Shown here: piece by piece, positions 8,856 through 18,590 of the stretch | Numbering within the stretch: the first letter of the stretch is position 1 | How the letters are laid out: the number at the start of each line of letters is the position of its first letter | Assembly: GCF_010646885.2 (NCBI RefSeq) | Contig: NZ_CP050700.1 | Coordinates: forward strand, 5,214,001-5,278,000 | DNA: 64,000 nucleotides | Reading direction: 5' to 3' | Source of the DNA: Desulfopila sp. IMCC35008 | GTDB lineage: Bacteria > Desulfobacterota > Desulfobulbia > Desulfobulbales > Desulfocapsaceae | The notes under the pieces: generated by a model | Seen by the model: only the letters and a program-made list of their open reading frames with translations | The model's database searches: none | What the model was told of the DNA's origin: nothing | Program-made: the position numbers and the translations under genes

Positions 8856-9647
8856 CTACCTCCAGCGCAGCAGCCACTTTTCCAAAAGGCCTATTGCCCC
8901 GTGTATGGTTAAGCCGATGACCATCAGCACCACCACACCCGCCATCAGACGATCAAGTTGAAACAGATTCTGTTGCTCGATGATATAAGCACCGATTCCA
9001 TATTGGGCACTGACCATCTCCGCTGCCACCAGCAGGATAATCCCAATAGATGACGATATTCTAAAAGCTGAAAGAATTGACGGAAGCGTACCTGGCAAAA
9101 TGATACTCAGGATAATTGTCGATTTCTTCAGGTTAAAACTCTGGCCCATCCGCACCAGGTTTTTCTGGATATTATCCACCCCTCCAAAGGTGTTAATCAC
9201 GGTGGGGAAAAAGGTACCGAAAGCGATGGTCGCGTATTTGGAACCTTCCCCGATACCGAACCAGATAATGAAAAGCGGTAACAAGGCAATTTTCGGAATA
9301 GCAGAAACTGCAGCAACCCACGGAATTCCCATGGATCTCGCAACCGTTGTAATACCAATTGCAAAACCGACAACAACACCACTTGAGACACCAAGGCTCC
9401 ACCCCACAGCAAGCCGCGAAAGTGAAGCGCCAAGATGGTTCTTGAGCTGGCCGGAGCTATAGAGTTCCATTAAGGCTCTGCCGATATCACTGGGGGCAGG
9501 AAAGGACAATGCACCGATTACGCCGGTTCGGCACAGAACCTCAAGTGCGACGACAATACCGACAAAACTCATAGCGGCGAAACTGAAAATCAAACGTGGC
9601 CTGAATCCTCCGGCGCGATAGGCAACAACCTGTTTATCAAGAACCAT
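8856..9647 (-). CDS. ABC transporter permease, SsuC/TauC type
   Basis: A 263-residue inner-membrane protein with about six hydrophobic segments and a BPD_transp_1 EAA-type loop (GMPWVAAVSAIPKIAL region: ATTVARSMGIPWVAAVSAIP). The family imports sulfonates, taurine, nitrate or thiamine precursors together with an SsuB-like ATPase and an NMT1-like binding protein, both present upstream in the same operon. It overlaps the ATPase gene by 11 bp. The substrate cannot be decided from the permease alone. Confidence 0.88.
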   Translation of the reverse strand: MVLDKQVVAYRAGGFRPRLIFSFAAMSFVGIVVALEVLCRTGVIGALSFPAPSDIGRALMELYSSGQLKNHLGASLSRLAVGWSLGVSSGVVVGFAIGITTVARSMGIPWVAAVSAIPKIALLPLFIIWFGIGEGSKYATIAFGTFFPTVINTFGGVDNIQKNLVRMGQSFNLKKSTIILSIILPGTLPSILSAFRISSSIGIILLVAAEMVSAQYGIGAYIIEQQNLFQLDRLMAGVVVLMVIGLTIHGAIGLLEKWLLRWR

Positions 9648-10407
9648 CTGTCAACTCCTGATCAGCGGCTATCGCCTCGTTTCTGATCAACTGCCAGAGC
9701 TGCTCACGGCAGGCAGTCAAAACCGGGTCACCATCCTTACGCTCAGCAACGGGTATGGGGATATCTACGACTTCACGGACCATTCCCGGTCTCCTGCTGA
9801 GCGCCACCACACGATCCGCCAGACGCACCGCTTCATCAAGGTTATGCGTCACATAGAGCGATGAAATACTGAGCCGGGCAAAGAGATCGACAAATTCCTC
9901 CAACAAAAGGGCTCGTGTCTGGGCATCGAGAGCGGACAGGGGTTCATCCATGAGTAAAACAGCGGGTTTAACTGCCAACGCTCTTGCTATCCCGACACGC
10001 TGGCACATCCCACCGGACAGCTGCCGCGGATACGCCCCTCGAAAGTCAGCAAGTCCGGTCTGCTCCAGAACCTGTGTTATCCGCTCTTCCCTCTCCCGAG
10101 TGGGTAGTTTATGATCGGCAAGTACCAGCCTGATATTTCCCTCGACACTCCTCCATGGGAGCAAGGCAAAATCCTGGAACACATAGGTGAGCGGATTCAG
10201 GCAACCCTCCGGGACATCCCCTTGCTGATAGACCGCCCCCTCACTCGGTGCCAGAAGTCCCCCCGCAATAGAGAGCAAAGTTGACTTCCCGCAGCCGGAA
10301 GGCCCGATAAGAGCGACAACCTCCCGCTCCCGAACGGTCAGATCAACTCCCTCGATCGCTGTGACATCTCCATAGCGATGGGTAATATTCGAAAGTTCCA
10401 GTTCCAT
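9637..10407 (-). CDS. ABC transporter ATPase, SsuB/TauB type
   Basis: A 256-residue nucleotide-binding subunit with Walker A GPSGCGKST, Q-loop YVFQDFALLPW, signature LSGGMCQRVGIARAL, Walker B VLLMDEPLSALD and the H-loop YVTHNLDEAV. It energises the adjacent SsuC-like permease. The gene starts 22 bp after the binding-protein gene and overlaps the permease start, a tight three-gene importer unit. The ribosome site is poor, suggesting translation is aided by the upstream gene. Confidence 0.92.
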   Translation of the reverse strand: MELELSNITHRYGDVTAIEGVDLTVREREVVALIGPSGCGKSTLLSIAGGLLAPSEGAVYQQGDVPEGCLNPLTYVFQDFALLPWRSVEGNIRLVLADHKLPTREREERITQVLEQTGLADFRGAYPRQLSGGMCQRVGIARALAVKPAVLLMDEPLSALDAQTRALLLEEFVDLFARLSISSLYVTHNLDEAVRLADRVVALSRRPGMVREVVDIPIPVAERKDGDPVLTACREQLWQLIRNEAIAADQELTDGS

Positions 10408-10429
10408 GGAGAATTATCGTTACCCTCTA

Positions 10430-11440
10430 TTATTCCGGCATTGTCAGTGGTTCGATAAAGCTGTTATCTACAATGGCTCCTGGATCAGCTGAACTATCCA
10501 CCAAACCGCGCTCCTGATACCAGGCAACTTGCTTGTACACATCAGCTACATCCAGTCGTCCGTCTTTTTCGATGTACATCGCCCCGTTTTTAATCTTCGG
10601 CAGCGCCTTTGCTGCTTCCTGGTCCTTATAAACGTATTTGTGAATCATCGTCAGGATTTCCTGCTGATTGGTATCTCCATCAATCAGTGCCGCCCGGTAG
10701 TCAGCGATACCTTTCTGGTAGGCAGCCACAAACTTCTTGACCACCTCACGCTTTTCAGTGACATTACCGGTTGACGTAAACAGCCCGCCAACCTGATAAG
10801 GAGCGTAATCGGCTACCCAGCCGATGATCTTTGCCCCTCCACCCTTGCTGAGGGGTTTTGCGATATGCGGGACAATAATCATGGAATCAACCTGCCCTGA
10901 TTTGAGAGCAGCAATCATATTCCCCACAGACTGGAGTGGTTTCAAGGTCATCGAATCAAGCTCGAATCCTGCACCCTCGGCAACCCTGCCAATCATATAA
11001 TGAAAGGATGATCCGACCTGCGACATAGCAAAGCTGTGTCCTGATAATTTGTCCACCGAAGTCAGACCGGCCTCATATGCCTTGTTAGAGGCCAGGATGG
11101 CAGATCCCGGGTACCCTTTTACCTCATGAAGCTGGGCCCCGATCACCTTGAGCGCCCCTTTAGCCGCCAGATTATAAAACCCGGCGGTAAAGGCCGTTAC
11201 ACCGAAATCCGCATCCCGCGAGGCGATAGCCACGGCCACAGGCTGGGCCGCCCGGAAAAACTTGAATTCCACATCAAGCCCCTGCTCTGCAAAATATCCC
11301 TTTTCATAGGCGATAAACAATGGTGATGACGAGACAAAGGTAAGTGCGGCCACGGTAACCTTTTCCTTTGCCAATACGCCCGTTGCAGCAAGGAGTACAA
11401 CCATACACGGAACAACCAGACAGGATAATACTCGTTTCAT
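10430..11440 (-). CDS. ABC transporter substrate-binding protein, NMT1/SsuA-like
   Basis: A 336-residue periplasmic protein with a Sec signal peptide (KRVLSCLVVPCMVVLLAATG, cleavage near VLA-KEK). The mature part starts VTVAALTFVSSSPLFIAYEK and continues QGLDVEFKFF, characteristic of NMT1/SsuA-like nitrate, sulfonate, taurine or thiamine-precursor receptors. GGGAGG precedes the ATG. It heads the importer operon with the ATPase, permease and a methyltransferase. The exact ligand is not readable. Confidence 0.88.
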   Translation of the reverse strand: MKRVLSCLVVPCMVVLLAATGVLAKEKVTVAALTFVSSSPLFIAYEKGYFAEQGLDVEFKFFRAAQPVAVAIASRDADFGVTAFTAGFYNLAAKGALKVIGAQLHEVKGYPGSAILASNKAYEAGLTSVDKLSGHSFAMSQVGSSFHYMIGRVAEGAGFELDSMTLKPLQSVGNMIAALKSGQVDSMIIVPHIAKPLSKGGGAKIIGWVADYAPYQVGGLFTSTGNVTEKREVVKKFVAAYQKGIADYRAALIDGDTNQQEILTMIHKYVYKDQEAAKALPKIKNGAMYIEKDGRLDVADVYKQVAWYQERGLVDSSADPGAIVDNSFIEPLTMPE

Positions 11441-11480
11441 TTTCAGCCTCCCGACACTATGGGTTCTTTTTCAGGTAGTT

Positions 11481-11663
11481 AGTTTCCATCCTAAAACGAG
11501 GTGTTTCGAAGTCTACGCTTATCTGGTCCAGATCGAGGCATGTGAAAAATTGTACCACAGCCATATAATTGATATCTCGGAATCTCGTTCCTCACTTACC
11601 GGAGGATAAAATTTTGAGCATAACGAAGATATGAACCAAAAGGGCAGTTTTAGGATGGGAACT
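11481..11663. repeat. MITE-like element or inverted-repeat pair
   Basis: AGTTTCCATCCTAAAAC at 11481-11497 is repeated inverted at 11647-11663 with one mismatch. The 149 bp between hold no gene. Such terminal inverted repeats around a short non-coding interior suggest a miniature transposable element or the ends of a deleted insertion sequence. No clear target-site duplication was seen. Confidence 0.4.
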
Positions 11664-11858
11664 GGTTATACAACCGGATTAAAATCTGGTATGCCAACAT
11701 CCATGTTTTCCCTAATTATCTGGGAGTTCAGCATAATACACCTCGGCCACAGAATGAAAGAAAAAACGAAAACCAGTAATATTCTGTTTACTGATTCTCG
11801 CTAGCCTTCTCAACAGACATTTTTTCTAGACCTGACCCCATAGAAAATAACAGAATGT

Positions 11859-11884
11859 GCCCCCGAAGTTGTTCTCTCGGGGGC
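11859..11884 (-). terminator. Terminator of the LivK-like gene
   Basis: Perfect 8-bp stem GCCCCCGA/TCGGGGGC with a 10-nt loop, 20 bp past the stop of the gene ending at 11904. On the minus strand it is followed by a T-rich run (TTATTTTC), consistent with intrinsic termination. Confidence 0.7.
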
Positions 11885-11903
11885 GCATTCGGCAGCCGGA
11901 CGA

Positions 11904-13082
11904 TCAGGGATTGATTATTTTATGGGATTCGAACTCCCCCGCATCGTTAATACGGATAACAACAGCACTTTTCGCAGGGTCGCCGCCGGTGGTCATATCA
12001 AGCACCCCGGAAACACCTTCAAAGCCGCGAACGGAAGCCATCTTATCCTTCACATCTGACCGGGCCTTGGTCATATTGGAACTGAGGCTATCGAGAGAGG
12101 ATATTGCTGTTACAATCAGGCTCATTGCATCATAACCCGTTGCCCCGTCACCGGTCGGCAGGGCATTCATCTTCTGCTGATATCGGCCAACGAACGCTTC
12201 AGCCTTCCCTTTGGCGCCAATGGCTGCAAAATGGGAGGTAAAGTAGAACCCTTTGCACATATCGCCGCATTGCTCCATCAAGCCACTGGTTTCCCATGCA
12301 TCCCCACCGAGGATAACCTTATTCCAACCGGCTGCCTTGGCCTGTTTGACGATTCTGGGGATCTCATTATCATATTGCGGTACAAAGAGGACTTCAGCGC
12401 CGGAGGCGACAATTCGTTTGAGATGCGCAGACAGATCGACTTCATTGGTGAGAAAATCCTCATAGGCAACCACCGAACCCTCCCCGTTCTTCTTTTCGAA
12501 AGAAGCCTTGAAGTACTCAGCAAGTCCTTTCGGGTAGGCATCTGCAATATTGAAGAGCACAGCTGCCTTATCCACACCCAGCTCTTCTGTAACAAAAGTT
12601 GCCATCGCCTCTCCCTGGAATGGGTCGAGAAAACAGGTCCGGAACACAAACGGCCGGTTCAGGGTCGTCTTCGGGTTGGTGGACATGGGTGAAACCATCG
12701 GGGTTTTAAAAGCATCGGCAATACCACCGGCCGGAATGGCTCTTGAACTGTCACTGGGACCGAGGATCGCAAGGACATTATCCTTGGTTATCAGTTTAAG
12801 GGCATTATTGACACCCTGCTGGACATTAGACCGGTTATCTGTAATGACGTATTCAATGGTATATTTCTTGTCACCTATAGTAATTCCGCCAGCGCCATTG
12901 ATTTCATCCCTCACCATCTCTGCACCGGCCTTGATCGCCAGCCCTGATGCTTCCCGCCCCCCGCTCAGGGCAAGATTAAGACCAATTTTAACAACATCTG
13001 CCGCGCAAATTGTTCCAGATAACAACAAAATAGCAAATATAACACCTCCACTCCAAAACGGCATTTTTGTACTTCTCTTCAT
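11904..13082 (-). CDS. Branched-chain amino acid-type ABC binding protein (LivK-like)
   Basis: 392 residues from the ATG at 13082, chosen because GGAG lies seven bases upstream and a Sec signal peptide follows at once (FWSGGVIFAILLLSGTICAA). The mature protein begins VVKIGLNLALSGGREASG, the Peripla_BP_6 signature of branched-chain amino acid, amide or urea receptors. Further matches are ILGPSDSSRAIP and ATGYDAMSLIV. No Liv permease or ATPase lies beside it, so it either serves a transporter elsewhere or has a sensing role. A good terminator follows. Confidence 0.85.
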   Translation of the reverse strand: MKRSTKMPFWSGGVIFAILLLSGTICAADVVKIGLNLALSGGREASGLAIKAGAEMVRDEINGAGGITIGDKKYTIEYVITDNRSNVQQGVNNALKLITKDNVLAILGPSDSSRAIPAGGIADAFKTPMVSPMSTNPKTTLNRPFVFRTCFLDPFQGEAMATFVTEELGVDKAAVLFNIADAYPKGLAEYFKASFEKKNGEGSVVAYEDFLTNEVDLSAHLKRIVASGAEVLFVPQYDNEIPRIVKQAKAAGWNKVILGGDAWETSGLMEQCGDMCKGFYFTSHFAAIGAKGKAEAFVGRYQQKMNALPTGDGATGYDAMSLIVTAISSLDSLSSNMTKARSDVKDKMASVRGFEGVSGVLDMTTGGDPAKSAVVIRINDAGEFESHKIINP

Positions 13083-13381
13083 GAGCAGCTCCAAGTTGGT
13101 TGTTGTCAATAGAACCGTATGTCTTTTTGCCAAGGCATCCAAACGGTTATACTTCATTATTATTTGAGATAAAATCGCCACACTCTATATAGTTTAGCTC
13201 ACTAAAACAAGGAACATTTTTCACCTAACTTACATATTGGTTCATTTGCCAGACCAAGACGCTGATTCTTTTTCAAAACTCTTTTTTTAAAAAACAAGGA
13301 TAAAAAATGTCCGGTCCCATCCTCGGTTAGATGAAAGATTGCACTGCCACGCCAGCTGCTGAACGTCAGGTGAGTTACTCT

Positions 13382-14890
13382 TTACAAAATGGGTTCAAGA
13401 GGCAGCAATTTCCAGAAAAAAACCTTAAACCTTTTGAGCCACGGGGCAAACTGATCGGGATCGTCATGTTCCGCATTCCAACTGTTTTCCGCAGCCATAT
13501 CCCGCTCAATCGACTGTTCCACCTGGGCTGCAAGTTGTCGATTGTGGATCAACACCCCCACCTCGGTATTGAGGTTGAGAGAACGCGGATCAAAATTGAA
13601 GGTACCGATAAAAAGGTATTCGCTGTCTACAACCATGGTCTTGGCATGTATGGCAAAAACAGGCAACTCCTCGGCGATTCGCTCATACCTCTCTATCAAC
13701 TCTTTCTGGATCTGCGGCGTCGGGCGGTATTCAAAAATCTCAACACCGGCCCCGATAATTGCCTCCCGCTGTTTACTGTATCCGCTGAATGCCTGAAGGT
13801 TATCGGTGGATGCCAGTGAGTTGGTATTAACCCGGACCTGCACGCCCTTTTGCTCCAGTTCATGAAACAGGTCGATCCCACCCTCCGGGACAACAAGGTA
13901 CGGAGACTGTATGGTCACCTTTTTAGAAGCCGAGGCAAGGATTTCAACCAGCCTTCTGGAGGCTTTGCCACCTCCGCCTAAACCTTCTGAGGAGTTTTTA
14001 CCCGGCATATCCGAAATAAACTCTACATCGTCCCATACCAGGGATTTTCTCAACCCCGGGAAAAACCTTGGAATCATCTGGAGGGACTCTGCCACTTCCC
14101 GTTCATAGTTTTCGGGGTTCTGCGCATACCGGTGAAGATCCTCATAGAAACCGGTCCAGTCTTTTCGATCCGAATCCTTTCCCTCGTCCTCGAGCAACTC
14201 CTCCACATTAACCGTTAGTTCCCATTGCCAGAACCTTTCGAAACTCGCCTTCACCTCGGCTGCCGCAGGGCCCAGCACCAAAACATCCCGATCCCGAAAG
14301 TTATAGGTATGGTTATAATCGAAATACTCATCCGCCATATTGCGACCGCCGGTGACAGCGGCAATACCATCAACCACAAAAGTCTTGTCATGCATACGCT
14401 GGTTTGCCGAACGAAACTCCCGGACAAGATTAACCAGACGCTGCCATAAAGAGACACCTACGGAATGTTTCGGATTATATATCCTGACATGGATGTTCGG
14501 ATGCGCGGCCAACCCCAGCATGGTTTCATCCGGGGCATCGATCAGCAGGTCATCGACAATAACCCGTACCTTCACGCCACGTTCTGCCGCCAGCAACAGT
14601 GCCTCTGCGGCCAGAATGCCTATATTGTCTGTGGACCAGATAAAGTACTGCACCTCAATGGTTTTTTCGGCCTGCTCCGCCATCCATCCCCGAGCAAGCA
14701 ACGACTCTTCACCCTTTTCCAGGACGTAGACACCACTTTTCCCCGGATTATCCTCAAACATCTCCTGTAGTGTTTCAATAAAAGGAAATTTATCCTGTTT
14801 CAGTTCTCCGGCCATCACTGATCCGCTCACGCACATCACAAGTAACACGACAATTACCAGCCACTCTCCCACAGGCTTTTCACGCCCCAT
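13382..14890 (-). CDS. Phospholipase D-family protein (cardiolipin synthase-like)
   Basis: About 502 residues from the ATG at 14890, which follows the upstream stop by one base. There is an N-terminal hydrophobic or signal segment (EWLVIVVLLVMCVSGSVMAG) and two complete HKD motifs: MHDKTFVVDG with GGRN downstream, and IHAKTMVVDS with GTFNFDPRS. This is the layout of ClsC-type or secreted phospholipase D-like enzymes acting on phospholipids at the periplasmic face. It is transcribed directly behind a sigma54 activator and lies near other phospholipid-handling genes, hinting at membrane remodelling. Confidence 0.85.
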   Translation of the reverse strand: MGREKPVGEWLVIVVLLVMCVSGSVMAGELKQDKFPFIETLQEMFEDNPGKSGVYVLEKGEESLLARGWMAEQAEKTIEVQYFIWSTDNIGILAAEALLLAAERGVKVRVIVDDLLIDAPDETMLGLAAHPNIHVRIYNPKHSVGVSLWQRLVNLVREFRSANQRMHDKTFVVDGIAAVTGGRNMADEYFDYNHTYNFRDRDVLVLGPAAAEVKASFERFWQWELTVNVEELLEDEGKDSDRKDWTGFYEDLHRYAQNPENYEREVAESLQMIPRFFPGLRKSLVWDDVEFISDMPGKNSSEGLGGGGKASRRLVEILASASKKVTIQSPYLVVPEGGIDLFHELEQKGVQVRVNTNSLASTDNLQAFSGYSKQREAIIGAGVEIFEYRPTPQIQKELIERYERIAEELPVFAIHAKTMVVDSEYLFIGTFNFDPRSLNLNTEVGVLIHNRQLAAQVEQSIERDMAAENSWNAEHDDPDQFAPWLKRFKVFFWKLLPLEPIL

Positions 14891-14891
14891 A

Positions 14892-16337
14892 TCACAACTC
14901 TTCTGCCGACTGCACATATTTCTTCACCGTTCTTCTATCCAGATCCATAATTCGGGCAACGCCCTCATACGTCCCATTTTGCTCATACAGTAACCTGCAA
15001 TACCTGGACAGCAGTTGACTGGCGGTATATCTCCCTTCATTGACAGCCCGCACCAACTCGTTACTGTTGTCGACACCGGTCTGCTTCCAGTCATACTTCT
15101 TACTGAGCAGCATTCTCCGGACACATTGTTCAAGCTCCCTTATATTGCCGGGCCATCCGTAGTTTTCCGGTTGTTGAAGTACTATCTGTTCATGAATCGG
15201 ATCCACCAGTTCACCGGCATGCCCGCCGACAATCCTTTGCAGCACCACACCCAGCAAAACACGCAACTCTTCCGGGTTCTGGCCTATCCGTGTCCTAAGC
15301 GGTGGAATTTCGATGAGATCGGAACAGAGACGATAATAGAAGTCATCGCGGAAGGCCCCTTCCTCCCTCAGCTTATTCAGGTCCTTGTTGGTCGCGGCTA
15401 TGACCCGCCCCTGAAATTTTTCCCGCCTGTGACTTCCCACAGGAGAGAAAAAACGGGCCTGTAAGACCTGCAACAGCTTGATCTGTATCGGCACCTCCAC
15501 ATCACCTATTTCATCGAGAAAAATTGCCCCGCAGGGACTGCATCGTGAAAAAACACCCAGATGTGCCTCCACAGCTCCGGTAAAAGCACCTTTTTTATGA
15601 CCGAATAACTCAGATTCGATCAACTGGTCGGGATACTGTGAGAGATTGATTGAGATGAACGCCTTGGCGAAACTCTCGGTGAAACGGTTCTTTCTCGCAT
15701 TATAAGGGATAAAACCGGAACGCCCGATAGCCCCGGCGGCCATACCCTTCCCGGTCCCTGTCTCCCCCAGGATCATGGTGGAAAAATCCTCCATCCGTCC
15801 CTGCAGGTAGCGGTCATATAACAGGATATCGCCTGTAAACACGTTGTTCCACAGGGCTCGCCGGAGATCCATCACACATTTACTCTCTCCGGCGATCATG
15901 CGGATGAAATAGAATGCCCGGCGCATTTGGAAAAAGAGCGCCAGGTACCTCTTTGAATCCTCCGCCCCGAATCCCTGTTCATCAAGACGGCTCAATATAT
16001 CCCGCCCAAACGTTATAGGGATACACTCGTCACCTTTTTTCACCTGCTCCTGAATATGTGCATCATAATCATCACAGAACAGGTGGAAGGTATGGAACAA
16101 TTTTCCATAGTTGAGCAGTTCAACTTCTTCCGAGGAAAGGGGCTGCGACGGTCTTGACTCCACGCCAGCGACCATTCCCCCCACTTTTTCAACAAGGCGG
16201 GCCAGCAGCTCCTCCACCGATGCACCTTTCGTCATACCCGCTGCCATACGGTCCAGTGCTATCCGTCGCTCCCCGAACGGGTTGGAGAAGATCGCCTCAC
16301 GGATTGTCCGAAAAAACTCTCTCTCTGTCGATTCCAT
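14892..16337 (-). CDS. Sigma54-dependent enhancer-binding transcriptional activator
   Basis: 481 residues from the ATG at 16337, with GGAGGTGA upstream. The N-terminal ~190 residues form an unrecognised sensory region without a receiver domain. The AAA+ core carries Walker A GETGTGKGMAAG, the sigma54-contacting loop GAFTGA, Walker B AIFLDEIGD and an arginine-rich sensor region. A Fis-type HTH ends the protein (GVARIMDLDRRTVKKYV). It activates sigma54 RNA polymerase at enhancers. Two nearby sigma54-type promoters (16473, 19353) with a shared palindrome upstream are its probable targets. It overlaps nothing but is one base from the PLD gene. Confidence 0.92.
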   Translation of the reverse strand: MESTEREFFRTIREAIFSNPFGERRIALDRMAAGMTKGASVEELLARLVEKVGGMVAGVESRPSQPLSSEEVELLNYGKLFHTFHLFCDDYDAHIQEQVKKGDECIPITFGRDILSRLDEQGFGAEDSKRYLALFFQMRRAFYFIRMIAGESKCVMDLRRALWNNVFTGDILLYDRYLQGRMEDFSTMILGETGTGKGMAAGAIGRSGFIPYNARKNRFTESFAKAFISINLSQYPDQLIESELFGHKKGAFTGAVEAHLGVFSRCSPCGAIFLDEIGDVEVPIQIKLLQVLQARFFSPVGSHRREKFQGRVIAATNKDLNKLREEGAFRDDFYYRLCSDLIEIPPLRTRIGQNPEELRVLLGVVLQRIVGGHAGELVDPIHEQIVLQQPENYGWPGNIRELEQCVRRMLLSKKYDWKQTGVDNSNELVRAVNEGRYTASQLLSRYCRLLYEQNGTYEGVARIMDLDRRTVKKYVQSAEEL

Positions 16338-16351
16338 CCATTCACCTCCAA

Positions 16352-16386
16352 TACATTTAATGTACAGAGACCATACACTGAATGTC
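16352..16386. promoter_or_regulatory. Putative enhancer sites of the sigma54 activator
   Basis: TACATTTAATGTA (16352-16364) is a perfect 13-bp palindrome. A second, degenerate copy TACACTGAATGTC lies at 16374-16386, 22 bp (two helical turns) away. They lie about 95-115 bp upstream of the sigma54 promoter at 16473, the usual enhancer distance. A related site at 19255-19267 precedes the second sigma54 promoter; over 22 bases (16351-16372 and 19254-19275) 19 are identical. Confidence 0.6.
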
Positions 16387-16472
16387 AAGGAAACATGTCT
16401 CCTTGTTAGACCCTTCTTCTTATCCAATATTTTATAACTTATTTTCAGGTAGTTAAACGACACTCACACGTC

Positions 16473-16488
16473 TGGCACACTTCATGCG
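16473..16488 (+). promoter_or_regulatory. Sigma54 promoter of the VIT/vWA-rhombosortase unit
   Basis: TGGCACACTTCATGCG: the invariant GG (16474-16475) and GC (16486-16487) are separated by exactly ten bases, as needed for -24/-12 elements. It is 45 bp before the gene at 16533, whose partner sigma54 activator is transcribed divergently. Confidence 0.75.
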
Positions 16489-16532
16489 ATACAGATCCTG
16501 AAAGCTGTCCATCATCAACAAAGGAGATAAAA

Positions 16533-18572
16533 ATGAATTCAAACAACAGATGTTCACTTTTCACAGGCATTGTTACGGCACTCGCTGTCCTGCTGATCCT
16601 GACCCTTTTCGGCAAATCCACCCAGGCAGCAGGGCTCCTCAAACCTAAAAACGGTCAGAATTCTGATATTTCGATCAAAAGTCATGATGTCAACGTGACC
16701 ATCAATAACGGTTTTGCCAGGACTGAGGTTGACCAGGTTTTCACCAATTCCGGAGCCAGTGACCTAGAAGCCGTATACACCTTTCCCCTGCCCAGACAGG
16801 CAAGCCTTTCAGAGCTCAGTCTCTGGATAAATGGAGTCGAGGTAACAGGCGAGGTGCTGGAAAAGAAACAGGCAAAACAGGTATACGAAGACCAGCAAGC
16901 CAAGGGAAACAGTACGGCCCTCACTGAGAAAGATGAATACAAGACATTTACTATTTCTGTCTCTCCCGTAAAAGCACAGGACGACACCCGCGTACGCCTG
17001 GTCTATTACCAACCCCTGGAGATAGACCTCAACGTCGGTCGGTATGTTTATCCACTTGCCGAGGGAGGCGTTGACGATGAAAGAATAGCCTTCTGGTCCG
17101 TTGACTCCTCGGTGCAGGAAAAATTCAGCTTCAACCTGACCCTCAAGTCAGCCCAACCGATTAAGGATGTGCGGATGCCGGGATATATGCAGCAGGCACA
17201 GATCCAGCAGGGCCAGGGAGACGACGTACAGGGTACGACCAATCTATTCACTGCTCAGCTGGAAAATCGGGAAGGCGCAACACTCTCCGAAGATGTTGTC
17301 ATATACTACCGGCTGGATGACACCGTTCCTGCCAGGGTTGAGCTGATCCCCTACAAAGAGGAAGGTGCACAATCGGGCACCTTCATGCTCGTCATCACTC
17401 CCGGCGCCTCACTTACCGAGATCACCGAAGGAACCGACTGGGTATTTGTCCTGGACACCTCAGGTTCCATGTCTGGTCAGAAAATAGAGACCCTGGCAAA
17501 CGGAGTGGCCAAGGCGATAACCAAGATGCATCCCGCCGACAGGTTCCGGATCATTACTTTTAACAACAGCGCAACAGATTTCACCAACGGTTTTATTGAG
17601 GCAACACCCGATAACGTGAATGAAGTCATCGCCAGGATCAAGACCATTCAGGCAGGCGGCGGCACGAATCTTGAAGCCGGCTTATCAAAAGGACTGAGCA
17701 GAAGTGACAGGGAAAGAACCACCGCTGTCGTGCTGGTTACAGACGGTGTCGCCAACATCGGCGCAACCACCCACCAAGAATTCCTGCAGCTCGTCAACCA
17801 GCGAGACCTGAGGTTATTCACCTTTATTATAGGCAACAGCGCTAACACCCCGCTACTTGACAAAATCACCAAAGCATCCGGCGGGTTCGCCATGGATATT
17901 TCCACCAGGGATGACATCTACGGCCGCATCCTCCAGGCTAAAAACAAGATGTTCTTCCAGGCTCTCCACGATGCGGAAGTCTCCTTCAAAGGTGGTGGCA
18001 TCAAACAGGTGACCCCCACTGATATCGGTTCTCTCTATCGGGGTGACCAGCTGGTCATGTTCGGCAGGTACACCCAACCGGAACAGCTCGAGGTCACCTT
18101 CAAAGCGAAAATTTCAGGCGAAAACAAACAGTGGAGAACATCAACCGTCCTTCCTGACAGCAACACCGAAAATCCTGAAATTGAGCGACTATGGGCCCTT
18201 GCATCCATCCAGGAAATAGTTGATGAAATTGACACCAACGGAGAAAACAGAGATCGAAAAGAGCAGATAATCAATCTGGGAACAGAATATAGCCTGGTCA
18301 CCGATTACACCTCCATGATCGTACTGAGCGAGGCGGAGTTTGAAGGTCTCAACATCGAGCGACGAAACCGTGACCGTATCGCCAGGGAAAGAACTGCCCA
18401 ACAACAGAGAGCACAACAGCCAGTCAAGAATTACCGCGTCGATTCCACCCCCGAAAACTCGATGTTCAAGGGAAACAGCTCCCCGGGAATCGGGGTGGGA
18501 CCTGCCGGACCGGTTATGCTCATCGTTATCGCCGGAGGACTATTTCTCGCGCGACGCCGGGAAAAGAAATAG
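16533..18572 (+). CDS. VIT and vWA domain surface protein with C-terminal sorting signal
   Basis: 679 residues. A signal peptide (GIVTALAVLLILTLFGKST) is followed by a VIT domain (about residues 45-170, with YTFPLPRQASLSELSLWING) and a von Willebrand A domain with the MIDAS motif DTSGSMS starting at Asp308 plus TDG later. The tail has a Gly/Pro-rich motif (SSPGIGVGPAGP), a hydrophobic helix and a basic end RRREKK, the layout of GlyGly-CTERM/LPXTG-like sorting signals. The next gene, 19 bp on, is a rhombosortase, so this is its probable substrate. It resembles the proteobacterial VIT/vWA sortase-target family. Expression likely depends on the sigma54 promoter upstream. Confidence 0.88.
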   Translation: MNSNNRCSLFTGIVTALAVLLILTLFGKSTQAAGLLKPKNGQNSDISIKSHDVNVTINNGFARTEVDQVFTNSGASDLEAVYTFPLPRQASLSELSLWINGVEVTGEVLEKKQAKQVYEDQQAKGNSTALTEKDEYKTFTISVSPVKAQDDTRVRLVYYQPLEIDLNVGRYVYPLAEGGVDDERIAFWSVDSSVQEKFSFNLTLKSAQPIKDVRMPGYMQQAQIQQGQGDDVQGTTNLFTAQLENREGATLSEDVVIYYRLDDTVPARVELIPYKEEGAQSGTFMLVITPGASLTEITEGTDWVFVLDTSGSMSGQKIETLANGVAKAITKMHPADRFRIITFNNSATDFTNGFIEATPDNVNEVIARIKTIQAGGGTNLEAGLSKGLSRSDRERTTAVVLVTDGVANIGATTHQEFLQLVNQRDLRLFTFIIGNSANTPLLDKITKASGGFAMDISTRDDIYGRILQAKNKMFFQALHDAEVSFKGGGIKQVTPTDIGSLYRGDQLVMFGRYTQPEQLEVTFKAKISGENKQWRTSTVLPDSNTENPEIERLWALASIQEIVDEIDTNGENRDRKEQIINLGTEYSLVTDYTSMIVLSEAEFEGLNIERRNRDRIARERTAQQQRAQQPVKNYRVDSTPENSMFKGNSSPGIGVGPAGPVMLIVIAGGLFLARRREKK

Positions 18573-18590
18573 CCAGGAAAACAGAAGAAA

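Larger units (their letters stand above)
11441..11903. other. 463-bp intergenic stretch
   Basis: No convincing gene. It contains a pair of 17-base inverted repeats (11481-11497 and 11647-11663), the promoter region of the NMT1-type operon, and a terminator hairpin serving the branched-chain binding protein at its right end. Only very short open frames occur. Confidence 0.6.

Noticed and set aside
11468..16455. Shared 14-mer TTTTCAGGTAGTTA at 11468-11481 and 16442-16455
   Set aside because: A 14-base match is expected several times by chance in 64 kb, and the flanks do not align.
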